NCBI GenBank assembly: GCA_001998905.1
Contig: MLAA01000035.1
Coordinates: forward strand, 89,951 to 153,950
Direction of reading: 5' to 3'
Length of the DNA: 64,000 nucleotides
DNA from: Rodentibacter caecimuris
Lineage (GTDB): Bacteria; Pseudomonadota; Gammaproteobacteria; Enterobacterales; Pasteurellaceae
Positions 15,006 through 22,123 of the stretch are shown one piece after another; positions within the stretch are counted from its first letter, which is position 1, and each line of letters starts with the position of its first letter. Below the pieces are notes generated by a model. The model made no database searches and was not told where the DNA came from. It saw only the letters and a program-made list of their open reading frames with translations. A program made the translations under genes and the position numbers.

Positions 15006-15856
15006 TTCCGATAGCTCTCCCAATCAAATTTAATTACCGCCCCTTTTCCTTCTCTCATTCTGTCGATAATTCGCTCCCCAACATAATTATTTAATTCCGT
15101 TTCAGTTAAGTTACTGATGATGATAGTCGGTCGCATTTGCTCATAACGTTCATTGATAATTTCAAACAAAATGATTTTTTCTGCATCGGTACCGAACTGC
15201 ACACCCACTTCATCAATAATCAATAAATCTTTTTTGCAATAGATTCGAATCACATCATCTTCCGTCATCTCTGCGTTCTTATCCCAAGTTGATTTCACTT
15301 TTCGGATAATTCTCATGGCCGTAGTGAGGAGAACATCGGATTGATGATGTTCAATCACACTATTAGCAATCGCACAAGCCAAATGATTTTTACCAGTTCC
15401 GGGTTTTCCACAAAAAACCAATCCACCACCTTCTTGAAAGCGTTCTTTCCATTTTTCGGCATAGCGTTGGCAAACAGTTTTTGCGAATTTGTTTTTAGCG
15501 TTTTCTTGGTAATTTTCAAATCTCGCTTGAGTAAATCTCAATGGGATATTTGATTGCTCTTTTAGCGTCTGAATACGCTTTTGGCGTTCTTCGTCATCAA
15601 ATTTATTGATTTCTAATTCAAGTTTTTTTATTTCTTCACGCAAACAATCAGGACAACGAGTAACGAATTCTTTGCTCGTTTTTCTTGACAAAGGTACTTT
15701 TCTTGACCATTTCTCGAATTTGCCATGTTTCTCACAAATTGCGGTTTCTGATTTAGGTTCTGGCAAATCATCTATAACTTGCAAGCCGTTTATCGCATTA
15801 CTAAGTCCTGTTTTTAACATTTTCAATTCTTGGATTAAGTCTGATTTTGATTTCAT
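15002..15856 (-). CDS. DnaC-like helicase loader
   Basis: A 284-residue AAA+ protein starting MKSKSDLIQELKMLKTGL. A CxxH/CxxC-like site lies near residues 40-75. The ATPase has Walker A GKPGTGKNHLACAIA, with Asn after the Lys as in E. coli DnaC, and Walker B LLIIDEVGVQFGTDAEK; the arginine segment GERIIDRMREGKG and final FDWESYR also fit DnaC. It would load the host DnaB helicase on the phage origin. The start at 15856 overlaps the O-like stop as ATGA. It occupies the place of lambda P. Confidence 0.85.
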   Translation of the reverse strand: MKSKSDLIQELKMLKTGLSNAINGLQVIDDLPEPKSETAICEKHGKFEKWSRKVPLSRKTSKEFVTRCPDCLREEIKKLELEINKFDDEERQKRIQTLKEQSNIPLRFTQARFENYQENAKNKFAKTVCQRYAEKWKERFQEGGGLVFCGKPGTGKNHLACAIANSVIEHHQSDVLLTTAMRIIRKVKSTWDKNAEMTEDDVIRIYCKKDLLIIDEVGVQFGTDAEKIILFEIINERYEQMRPTIIISNLTETELNNYVGERIIDRMREGKGAVIKFDWESYRK

Positions 15857-16683
15857 GCGCCATCCTCCATCGCCCAATCAGGCATAATCTGTTCGCCATA
15901 ATCACGGTGATTAAAATCGTTGTGTGCGCTTGGTTTTGCAGAGTTAGGGCTAGATTTATTTTGTTGCAGTGATTTAAGATACCAATCCTCACGAAATCCT
16001 GCCCAATTTCGACTGATTGCGACTTGTACTGCCTCAAGCATTGACAGGTTCACCTTGCGTGCTTGGCTGTTGAATAGTTTCAATGCCGTCTCGGTGATAG
16101 GTGCTTTTTTCGCTTTGCGGAGAACAATAAAATCTTTGGCAAGCTGACCGGTTACGCCAAACTGCTCAAGCAAAATTTCATCCTCGCTTTTTTGCGTAGT
16201 TTTTTTAATATTATGATCTGTTGTATTTTTATTAGTTATATTATTATCTGTCGGATTTATTTCCGAGTTATCTCGGATCTGTTTCCGAGTTATCTCGGAT
16301 TTATTTCCGAGTTCGCGTGATAAACTCGGATTTATTTCCGAGTTATCTCGGCTTAAATCTGACTTAAATTCATTCCAAGTTTTGCCTTTCTCAGTTAGCC
16401 GAATGAGATCTTTATCACCGTGCTTACCTTGTTTTAAGTAAACAATCAGACCTTTATCATTAAGTTCTGCAAAATGTCGATAAACGGTATCAGCTGTTTT
16501 ATAAAACAAAGGCAATTCCTCGATTACTTTATGACGAGATACCCAGTAATAAACCACGCCATCAACGATAATTTCTGTCGCCCAAGACGATGCTTGATTT
16601 AACAGATCGAAAAGTGCGCCTTGATTGACGTTTAAGCCCCATTCGAGGCATTTTTGATTATTGATATAAGTTGAATATCTCAT
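15853..16683 (-). CDS. O-like replication initiator with helix-turn-helix
   Basis: A 276-residue protein. Residues 1-115 hold a winged-helix domain (QGALFDLLNQASSWATEIIV; ELPLFYKTADTVYRHFAELN; GLIVYLKQGKHGDKDLIRLT). A low-complexity middle contains repeated DNSEINP units encoded by DNA repeats (16251..16351) that look like origin iterons. The C-terminal part (LAKDFIVLRKAKKAPITETA, AVQVAISRNWAGFREDW) resembles other phage replication proteins that meet the helicase loader. Together with the DnaC-like gene it replaces lambda O and P. Overlaps Rha by four bases. Confidence 0.75.
   Translation of the reverse strand: MRYSTYINNQKCLEWGLNVNQGALFDLLNQASSWATEIIVDGVVYYWVSRHKVIEELPLFYKTADTVYRHFAELNDKGLIVYLKQGKHGDKDLIRLTEKGKTWNEFKSDLSRDNSEINPSLSRELGNKSEITRKQIRDNSEINPTDNNITNKNTTDHNIKKTTQKSEDEILLEQFGVTGQLAKDFIVLRKAKKAPITETALKLFNSQARKVNLSMLEAVQVAISRNWAGFREDWYLKSLQQNKSSPNSAKPSAHNDFNHRDYGEQIMPDWAMEDGA
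16251..16351. repeat. Iteron array in O-like gene, candidate phage origin
   Basis: Four copies of a 22-bp unit whose core is the dyad TCGGA-N6-TCCGA begin at 16251, 16273, 16295 and 16326. The first three are exactly 22 bp apart; nine extra bases precede the fourth. A fifth partial TCGG follows at 16348. Directly beside them (16201..16250) is a highly AT-rich stretch, as expected for a duplex-unwinding region. Lambda likewise keeps four dyad iterons and an AT-rich region inside O. Confidence 0.65.
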
Positions 16684-17348
16684 GACATCAACTCCGAAGC
16701 GTAACGTGACGCAATAAATTCAATGCCTTTGCTTGTCACTCGTGTTTGTGTGAAATTGTGACCGTGTTCGGCTGTGCCTGTTTTTACAGTAAAAAGTTCT
16801 TTTGAATGGGCTGATTGATACGGCAACAAATTACCGGATTGACGATAAAGTAATTTATCCTCCAGTAAACGGTTGATCATCGCCTTTTCCGGCATATTCA
16901 AAATCTTAGCCGTTTCACGAAGTGATTTACTTGTTCCGACTTCAACATAGTGATCCACAAAAGCTACTTTAGGCGCATTACGTTCTTTTTCAGCTTGTAA
17001 TTCAGCCGCTAAGAGCAAGGCTTCAGAAAACGATTGAGGAATTTTTGCAGTCGTTTTTTGTTGATTTTCGAGTTCTTGCCAACGGTCAATCACCGCTGCG
17101 GTAAATTCAGGAGAAAGTCTAGCAACTACAACTAGCGTATCCCGCTTATTTAACTCATAGTAATCAAACCATTGATTTCTATATTCAAATTTTAGTGGCT
17201 CAATTTGAGCGACTAAATTTTGTTCAATCAAATCACGGATCACTCGCATCACATTTTTATGCTCTTTGTGAGTGAGCTCTGCAATCTCCCGACTGCTCAT
17301 TGTCAAAGTGCTTGCATTTTCGTTAATTATTGGTAATAATCCACTCAT
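16680..17348 (-). CDS. Rha family regulator with KilAC domain
   Basis: A 222-residue two-domain protein. The N-terminal Rha domain has LTMSSREIAELTHKEHKNVM then RVIRDLIEQ and the YELNKRDTLVVVARLSPEFT block. The C-terminal KilAC antirepressor domain shows FVDHYVEVGTSKSLRETAKI then LNMPEKAMINRLL and a 'LPYQSAHSKELFTVKTG' tail. Such proteins modulate lysogeny or interfere with host regulation. ATG 17348 is preferred because GGAG lies nine bases upstream; 17363 and 17378 are alternatives. Confidence 0.8.
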   Translation of the reverse strand: MSGLLPIINENASTLTMSSREIAELTHKEHKNVMRVIRDLIEQNLVAQIEPLKFEYRNQWFDYYELNKRDTLVVVARLSPEFTAAVIDRWQELENQQKTTAKIPQSFSEALLLAAELQAEKERNAPKVAFVDHYVEVGTSKSLRETAKILNMPEKAMINRLLEDKLLYRQSGNLLPYQSAHSKELFTVKTGTAEHGHNFTQTRVTSKGIEFIASRYASELMS

Positions 17349-17374
17349 TAAATACATCTCCATAGAGAAAATTG

Positions 17375-17398
17375 CCACGGCTGCTACCGTGGTTTTTT
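17375..17398 (+). terminator. Terminator facing antisense (plus) direction
   Basis: CCACGG (17375..17380) pairs with CCGTGG (17387..17392), then six Ts on the plus strand. No plus-strand gene ends here, so it would stop antisense transcripts in the early region, or act as a plain hairpin in the minus-strand mRNA between the YmfL and Rha genes. Confidence 0.5.
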
Positions 17399-17840
17399 AT
17401 TGCCGTTTATTCAACAAAATCACGCTCTCAATCGAAAGCTGTGTTGCAGTTAAATGTTTGTTGAGAAGTCGGCGGATTTTGTCTTCTTCATCGGACGTAA
17501 TCTCACCGTCTTGCAAAGCCTGTTCTAATACGGCATACAGCACTCCACGAGCCGATAGCTCCTGAAATTGCAGCGTTGAAATTTCCGTGTTATCAAGAGC
17601 CTCGCACTCAACGTTTGGCACAAACCGACCACCCGATAAACGACAAATCTCATCGGTAAAATCCGTTAAGCCGTACTCCTGTTGAATAGCGATTAACTCT
17701 TCCGTCTTAAATCGCTGCCCTTTCGTCTGATAGAGCCGATTGTTCAGCTCACTTTCTGAAAAACCAAGAAAGCCTGCGACTGCACCTTTACCGCCCGGTA
17801 CTTTCTCGATCATCTCAATAATCATTTTCTTCATCGCCAT
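17397..17840 (-). CDS. YmfL-like regulatory protein
   Basis: A 147-residue protein starting MAMKKMIIEMIEKVPGGKGA. An atypical helix-turn-helix (GAVAGFLGFSESELNNRLYQ then TKGQRF) is followed by ELIAIQQEYGLTDFTDEICR. The pattern is that of the YmfL family from prophage e14, which sits in the CII position next to cro. It may act as a CII-like activator of lysogeny; the role is inferred. AAGG lies eight bases before the ATG. A C-terminal helical tail of about 60 residues ends the protein. Confidence 0.7.
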   Translation of the reverse strand: MAMKKMIIEMIEKVPGGKGAVAGFLGFSESELNNRLYQTKGQRFKTEELIAIQQEYGLTDFTDEICRLSGGRFVPNVECEALDNTEISTLQFQELSARGVLYAVLEQALQDGEITSDEEDKIRRLLNKHLTATQLSIESVILLNKRQ

Positions 17841-17888
17841 AATTTTTGCCTTGTTTTTATGGTTTTCATTTGGGGGAAATCGGGTAGA

Positions 17889-18095
17889 TTAATTCTCAGT
17901 TGGAAAAACATCGTCAAGCGTACAAACAACACCTTTCTGATTTAGCAACAAGACAATTTTTCTTGCTGTATCAAGTGATGGAGTTCGCTTACCGACTTCG
18001 TAGTGACCTAATGCCCCTTGCGTCAGATTTAATAAACGAGCAAATTCCAACTGAGTTAAGTTTGTTGCTTTTCTAAACTCTGAAATTCTATTCAT
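17889..18095 (-). CDS. Cro-like repressor
   Basis: A 68-residue helix-turn-helix protein starting MNRISEFRKATNLTQLEFAR, with LEFARLLNLTQGALGHYEVG as the DNA-binding unit. It is transcribed away from cI and begins after the PR-type promoter. ATG 18095 has GGAG seven bases upstream; the longer form at 18128 has none and would start inside the promoter. It would bind the AATAC-N5-GTATT operators and favour lytic growth. Its recognition region resembles that of cI (TQGAIGHWLTG against TQGALGHYEVG), consistent with shared operators. Confidence 0.82.
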   Translation of the reverse strand: MNRISEFRKATNLTQLEFARLLNLTQGALGHYEVGKRTPSLDTARKIVLLLNQKGVVCTLDDVFPTEN

Positions 18096-18119
18096 ACTTA
18101 ACTCCATAAAATAAAGCCA

Positions 18120-18148
18120 ATAATACATAAAGTATTTTTAAATCTCAA
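18120..18148 (-). promoter_or_regulatory. PR-type early promoter for cro operon
   Basis: On the minus strand TTGAGA (18143..18148), 17 bases and TATTAT (18120..18125). The operator copy at 18122..18136 covers the -10 and half the spacer, so repressor binding would block polymerase. Transcription would run through cro, the YmfL gene and the replication genes. Confidence 0.75.
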
Positions 18149-18194
18149 GTAATAAATACTTTGTGTATTTTGATATAAAAATACGATGTGTAAT
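18122..18194. promoter_or_regulatory. Operator cluster OR (three AATAC-N5-GTATT sites)
   Basis: Three 15-bp dyads between cro and cI: AATACATAAAGTATT (18122..18136), AATACTTTGTGTATT (18155..18169) and the degenerate AATACGATGTGTAAT (18180..18194). The same motif occurs three times at 20580..20650. The arrangement parallels lambda OR1-OR3, with the weakest-looking copy next to cI. Confidence 0.78.
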
Positions 18195-18224
18195 AATTTG
18201 TTAAATTTACTGAGGGAAATAGCT

Positions 18225-18878
18225 ATGAAAAAGCAATGGAACACATACGTTCGCGAGAAAATGCAACAAAACAAGATGACACAAGAAGAAATTGCTGAGA
18301 GATTAAAAAAAACCCAAGGTGCTATTGGACACTGGCTGACCGGAAGAAGAACACCAAATATTAATGAAGTGGCGGAACTCATTAAAATTGTAGGTGGAGA
18401 TAAAGTTATTTTAAATAATGATGGTACTGTTGAGGATTTTGATAACAATGTCACTCCGGTCAATATCAAACAAACTCATTCATACCCGATTCTCAGTAGT
18501 ATCCAAGCCGGAACATTTTCAGAAACTTTCGACTACTCCTGTTCTACAGGTTATGAATTTTTAGAATCTATTATCGAAACAAAAGGTGAAGGATTCTTTT
18601 TAGAGGTTAAAGGTCAGTCTATGGAACCAAAATTTAGTGAAGGAGATATGATCTTAATTGACACCGGCTTACAACCCAACCCTGGTGACTACGTGGCTGC
18701 GGTAAATGGTGATGGCGAGGCAACCTTCAAACAGTATAAAGAATTAGGGGAATACTCTGAATATGGCAATCCACATTTTGAGCTTGTTCCGTTAAACCCA
18801 TTATTCCCAACACTAAGCACAAAACTCCAACATATACGTATTATTGGTGTCGCCGTGCAGAGAGTAGAATATTTATAG
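18225..18878 (+). CDS. CI-type repressor, S24 autoprotease
   Basis: A 217-residue lysogeny repressor. Residues about 10-40 form the helix-turn-helix (MTQEEIAERLKKTQGAIGHW). A linker contains the likely Ala-Gly self-cleavage site (SSIQAGTFSE), and the C-terminal LexA/CI peptidase domain has the catalytic serine in KGQSMEPKFSEGD and the lysine in ATFKQYKE. RecA-stimulated cleavage after DNA damage would induce the prophage. Start at 18225 with GAGGG nine bases upstream; the 18186 start lies inside the operators and is rejected. Confidence 0.9.
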   Translation: MKKQWNTYVREKMQQNKMTQEEIAERLKKTQGAIGHWLTGRRTPNINEVAELIKIVGGDKVILNNDGTVEDFDNNVTPVNIKQTHSYPILSSIQAGTFSETFDYSCSTGYEFLESIIETKGEGFFLEVKGQSMEPKFSEGDMILIDTGLQPNPGDYVAAVNGDGEATFKQYKELGEYSEYGNPHFELVPLNPLFPTLSTKLQHIRIIGVAVQRVEYL

Positions 18879-19070
18879 CTTTATGGCGTAGCCGTTGAGC
18901 ATAGACAAGGGTTGTAACAATAGTACACCAAAAAGCCAGAGATTAAATTTTATTGGTTAAAGTGCCTTGACTTATAGACATCAAAAGAACGAATAGAGCG
19001 TTGTGGCGGAAGTTATAGATGAGAAAAAGCGTTGTAGCAATAATTCAAAATAAAAGGGGTAAAATTAATA
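18879..19070. other. Leader region between cI and the rex-position cassette
   Basis: This gap has no ORF worth calling. It holds three similar short stretches, GGGTTGTAACAATAG (18909), GCGTTGTGGCGGAAG (18998) and GCGTTGTAGCAATAA (19029), the last about 40 bases before the next start codon. They may be regulatory repeats. A TTGACT at about 18968 could be a promoter -35. AAAGGGG lies ahead of the ATG at 19071. The cassette could also be read from the cI promoter, as rex is in lambda. Confidence 0.35.
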
Positions 19071-19616
19071 ATGGTTGAACTAAATCGAGTTTCTCAATTT
19101 GATATTGATAGGCTCATTGAGATACCTAAAACGTTGGTTATATCAGATATTAACTGGCGTAAAAAATCTCCCTTAGCAAAAGACCCAGCTTGGCTCTACA
19201 TTTATTTACCGGTATACGATCAAGAAATGCTTGCTATTTCTCATTTTAATATCGAAATGCGGTATAGACCTGCATTGGAACAAAATATTCCGGCAAAAAT
19301 GTCATTTGTCGGTATTTATAAAAATACTCGTATCTTTGGCATTGATGCAGGCGCAGGATTAATTCATCATAATCGCTATTGGGAAGATAAATCGTTACGA
19401 CCTCAGCCAATCTATGCAAAAGTAACAGGGGCGCATTATCATATTCATCACGAAAAATATCAAATGGAGACGGGGTATCCACTTGAAAAATGCCCTGATA
19501 AAGTTCAAAATGAATTCAATTTTTACTTAAACGAATTTTTAATACGCTTCCATTTTCAAACAACGGGAGAAATGCCACACCCATATCAACGTATAAACGA
19601 GGATAATCTACTATGA
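19071..19616 (+). CDS. Unknown protein, first gene of rex-position cassette
   Basis: A 181-residue protein starting MVELNRVSQFDIDRLIEIPK. I do not recognise it with certainty. Visible features: INWRKKSPLAKDPAWLYIYL at about 25-45, a central IYKNTRIFGIDAGAGLIHHN and a histidine-rich GAHYHIHHEKYQMETGYPLE near 124-143. The spacing of HxHH and charged residues hints at a metal site but proves nothing. It is soluble, with no signal peptide. It overlaps the next gene by four bases (ATGA), so the two are translated together. Lying just downstream of cI, where lambda has rexA, it is a candidate exclusion or defence gene. Confidence 0.7.
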   Translation: MVELNRVSQFDIDRLIEIPKTLVISDINWRKKSPLAKDPAWLYIYLPVYDQEMLAISHFNIEMRYRPALEQNIPAKMSFVGIYKNTRIFGIDAGAGLIHHNRYWEDKSLRPQPIYAKVTGAHYHIHHEKYQMETGYPLEKCPDKVQNEFNFYLNEFLIRFHFQTTGEMPHPYQRINEDNLL

Positions 19617-20389
19617 CAATTTGCCAATTAGCTATGCGCAATTTAGGCTTTGAATGCCAAGCCTTAAGCGAAACATTAAGCTATATATCAAGCCCATTTA
19701 CTTATGTAGATGATGGTCAGGTTGTAGGGGCGTTTATCCAAAGTTTAGACAATAATCGATTTCGCATTACTGATGATGCCTCTGCACTTTTTAATATGGA
19801 AAATCGAGGAATCAACATTACCCGAACACGTTTTCAACAAATGCAAAATGCACTAAAACGTCAAGGTATTGAATTAACACCACAAGCTGAAATTGTTGCT
19901 TATGCAACTGAAAATACGCTAACAGATACATTACAAAAAGTGATTCGTGGTGGAATTATTGCAACAACAATGGGGATTGACTGGTATAAACCTTTGCCAA
20001 AAGATAAGTTTGAACAACGTATAATTCAATGTTTACGTCAAGCGGAACTGCCTTATCAAATTCAATTAAAACAAAAGATTGAAGGGTTAAGTGGACACGA
20101 AATTACTGTTCCAATCACACTCGTCAGTGCAAATGACAGTAAAATAATGTTTACAGCTGATGTTAAAGCAGAAGGAAGTTGGATTGAAGCTTACACTATC
20201 CTTGGCAAATTATCTGATATTACACAATATCAGAATTCACTAGGACTTGATCAGAAAATTGTGATCGCAAATAGTGATAGCATACAGGATAAACTCAATC
20301 AGCTTACGCTATTGTTTAACAATACGGCTCAAGTTTACCCCTCTCATCTAATGGATAAATGGCTACCAAGACTTCAATTAGTGGCTTAA
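19613..20389 (+). CDS. DUF1828/DUF1829-type protein, second gene of cassette
   Basis: A 258-residue protein. The N-terminal part (residues about 25-100) has the DUF1828 pattern: SPFTYVDDGQVVGAFIQSLD followed by NNRFRITDDASALFNMENRG. The C-terminal part (about 150-258) fits DUF1829: ITVPITLVSANDSKIMFTAD, then a helix-rich end. The molecular function of these domains is not known to me. The ATGA overlap with the upstream gene and the terminator just after it (20397..20425) make a closed two-gene unit. Proteins in this place often alter the lysogen rather than serve the phage cycle. Confidence 0.75.
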   Translation: MTICQLAMRNLGFECQALSETLSYISSPFTYVDDGQVVGAFIQSLDNNRFRITDDASALFNMENRGINITRTRFQQMQNALKRQGIELTPQAEIVAYATENTLTDTLQKVIRGGIIATTMGIDWYKPLPKDKFEQRIIQCLRQAELPYQIQLKQKIEGLSGHEITVPITLVSANDSKIMFTADVKAEGSWIEAYTILGKLSDITQYQNSLGLDQKIVIANSDSIQDKLNQLTLLFNNTAQVYPSHLMDKWLPRLQLVA

Positions 20390-20396
20390 TATCCAG

Positions 20397-20425
20397 ACCG
20401 CACTAAAATTAGTGCGGTTTTCTTT
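20397..20425 (+). terminator. USS-type terminator after rex-position cassette
   Basis: ACCGCACTAA pairs with TTAGTGCGGT (20397..20418) and is followed by TTTCTTTT. The arms end in near-complete uptake signal cores, a common use of paired USS in Pasteurellaceae. It separates the cI transcript from the left-type promoter. Confidence 0.8.
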
Positions 20426-20579
20426 TATCTCCCCGACATCAATGTCGGTAACATCATACACCACCACGAAAACAATCGAAAAATCAACCGCACTTTTCTC
20501 TTTTTGCTTATCTTTTGCTTAAAAAACAAGCAATCAAACTATTCTATCGAAAATTTATTTCCTTGAAAATCAACCAAAT

Positions 20580-20652
20580 AATACTTTTTGTATAAATAAA
20601 TCATAAAAAATAATACATTTGGTATTTACAAATAAAATACACAATGTATTAT
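20580..20652 (+). promoter_or_regulatory. OL-type operators and PL-type promoter
   Basis: Three copies of the 15-bp dyad: AATACTTTTTGTATA (20580..20594), AATACATTTGGTATT (20612..20626) and AATACACAATGTATT (20636..20650). A promoter TTTACA (20625..20630), 16 bases, TATTAT (20647..20652) overlaps the second and third. It would transcribe rightward towards the integrase. Upstream in this gap are a 16-bp palindrome (CCGACAT-CA-ATGTCGG, 20433..20448) and a uptake signal at about 20490. Confidence 0.78.
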
Positions 20653-20670
20653 ACCCACATCAAAACAAAA

Positions 20671-20800
20671 CACCCACCTAGCAAGCCTGATGGCTGAGAG
20701 CGAAAGCAAGCAGAGATGGTGGGAACCCGAAAGGGATTGCTCTTTAACAGATTGAATAACACTCTTTAGCCCTAACGGGTACGCAAGCTAGGCGTGGGTG
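20671..20800 (+). ncRNA. Structured PL leader RNA with boxA (nut-like)
   Basis: The leader begins about 12 bases after the predicted start site. CACCCACCTAGC (20671..20682) can pair over a long range with GCTAGGCGTGGGTG (20787..20800), with a two-base bulge. Inside are small hairpins (GCC-TGAT-GGC, GC-GAAA-GC, CCC-GAAA-GGG), a boxA and another hairpin CCC-TAAC-GGG (20771..20780). No ORF lies here. I infer an antitermination site. Confidence 0.55.
20738..20749 (+). promoter_or_regulatory. boxA antitermination element
   Basis: TGCTCTTTAACA is identical to the core of the rRNA-operon boxA that binds NusB-NusE. It is preceded by a CCC-GAAA-GGG hairpin and followed about 20 bases later by a second hairpin that could stand for boxB. 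Confidence 0.65.
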
Positions 20801-20959
20801 GCTGAGGTAACAAGCACAATGTTTTTCATTGTTTACCGCATTTTCTTTTAATTTGGCTGAAACTGATTCGACCATTACAACGTAATGCAATTTGACGGAT
20901 TAAGCGGATTATCACATTAAGTGCGGTAAACAATGGAAAAGAGAGAAAGGGAGCCAGAA

Positions 20960-21259
20960 ATGACAAAAGTCACAATTTTACGCAGTGCAAACAAGTACAG
21001 TGATAGTCCTGAAATACGCCATACCGGCAAAAAAGGACGGCTTTCAAGAATGTTTGAAAAATCCCGAAAAATTACCGCACTTTGGGAAAAGGCTGTGGCT
21101 AAATCAAGCAAAGTTGATAGTGCGATTAACCTTGCCAGCAGAGAGAAAAAGCTGATTGATGTCGCAAATTACCACTGCGTAAAAGGCAAAATCAAATCTG
21201 GTCAAGTCCGAGCCAAAGAACGCCGACAAATGGGTTGTCGGGAGTTGGTGAGAGTTTAA
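20960..21259 (+). CDS. Small basic protein, first gene of PL operon
   Basis: A 99-residue, strongly basic protein starting MTKVTILRSANKYSDSPEIR, with clusters such as RHTGKKGRLSRMFEKSRKIT and KGKIKSGQVRAKERRQMGCR. ATG 20960 has AGGGAG about eight bases upstream; the in-frame ATG at 20933 has no clear ribosome site. An uptake signal lies within the gene and encodes ITALW. Its position behind a boxA leader and its charge make it a candidate N-like RNA-binding antiterminator. This is inference; I see no defined arginine-rich motif match. Confidence 0.55.
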   Translation: MTKVTILRSANKYSDSPEIRHTGKKGRLSRMFEKSRKITALWEKAVAKSSKVDSAINLASREKKLIDVANYHCVKGKIKSGQVRAKERRQMGCRELVRV

Positions 21260-21274
21260 AAGAGGAAACCACAA

Positions 21275-21742
21275 ATGGAAACAATCACAATTTCAAAGTC
21301 GGAATATGACGAGCTAATCCGACAATCTAAGCGAATGAAATTCATTGAACATTACCGCCCTACAATTGCTCAAGATATAGATACCGGAGAATATTCAGTT
21401 ACTGTACACGAAAATGGAATTATTGAAACATTACGGTATGGAAAAGGAATTGAATGCATTGATAAAGCAATTGAAGATATTCAAGAAATGCAAAAAGCTT
21501 TCTGGATTGGAGAAGAAAGCGAAATCTATGCTGGGTGCACTATTCAAAAAATCCTTATTGAGCTCTTTGATGAAAAAGAGCGAGAGGAAATCTTAAGTGA
21601 GGGGTGTTATGGCTCAGTTGATTTAAGTCTTAAAATGACTGTAACTGATAGTGAAACAGGTATTAAAAAGCTAACAACGATTAGCAAATTAATAAATGAA
21701 ATTGTCGTGTTCCCTGAATTAATATTAACCGCATATAACTAA
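21275..21742 (+). CDS. Phage protein of unknown function, 155 aa
   Basis: An acidic 155-residue protein starting METITISKSEYDELIRQSKR. A short coiled start is followed by the strand-rich segment DIDTGEYSVTVHENGIIETL and a helical ECIDKAIEDIQEMQKAF. AGAGGAAACC precedes the ATG. It is the second gene of the PL operon. I do not recognise the family. Confidence 0.6.
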   Translation: METITISKSEYDELIRQSKRMKFIEHYRPTIAQDIDTGEYSVTVHENGIIETLRYGKGIECIDKAIEDIQEMQKAFWIGEESEIYAGCTIQKILIELFDEKEREEILSEGCYGSVDLSLKMTVTDSETGIKKLTTISKLINEIVVFPELILTAYN

Positions 21743-21996
21743 CTTTTGCTTGAGCCTTACAAGCGTAAAGAAAGGCAAATGTTGCTGAACATCAAAATCA
21801 GCCGTAACCCTTAGCATTTGATAGAGATACGATAACGCCTCTATGGTTTATAGATAAAAAGCTAAGGTAAGCTATAAACTAAAGCAGATTCAGGTACTGT
21901 CACTACTTGGAATCGGAGATACTGCGTGCTTTAAGCCGATATTTGCAAGGAAAAGCTCATAAACCCAGTTAGCCTTTCTGTAAAAAAGGCGCCATC

Positions 21997-22066
21997 AAAA
22001 ACCGCTCTCAAAACCTGTGCGAAGCAATTCGCCCAATCTTCTTGAAATCAACCGAGAGCGGTTTTT
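21997..22066 (+). terminator. Branched terminator-like structure
   Basis: AAAACCGCTCTC pairs with GAGAGCGGTTTTT across about 44 bases that themselves contain the hairpin GCGAA-GCAA-TTCGC (22019..22032). The 3' arm ends in five Ts. It may stop PL transcription before the membrane-protein gene. Confidence 0.5.
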
Positions 22067-22097
22067 CATGACATAGAGACCTTGTCTCACTCCGTTT

Positions 22098-22123
22098 GCC
22101 CACTGTAACAGGTGGGCTTTTTT
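22098..22123 (+). terminator. Intrinsic terminator
   Basis: GCCCAC (22098..22103) pairs with GTGGGC (22112..22117), followed by six Ts. It lies 55 bases before the start codon of the membrane protein gene at 22178. Confidence 0.75.

Noticed and set aside
18098..18469. 123-codon ORF antisense to cI
   Set aside because: It covers the operators and the cI N-terminus, has no ribosome site and is a shadow frame.
20671..20800. Calling the PL leader a third C4-like RNA
   Set aside because: It shares a CCC-GAAA-GGG hairpin but contains boxA, has a much longer closing stem and is not next to an antirepressor gene.
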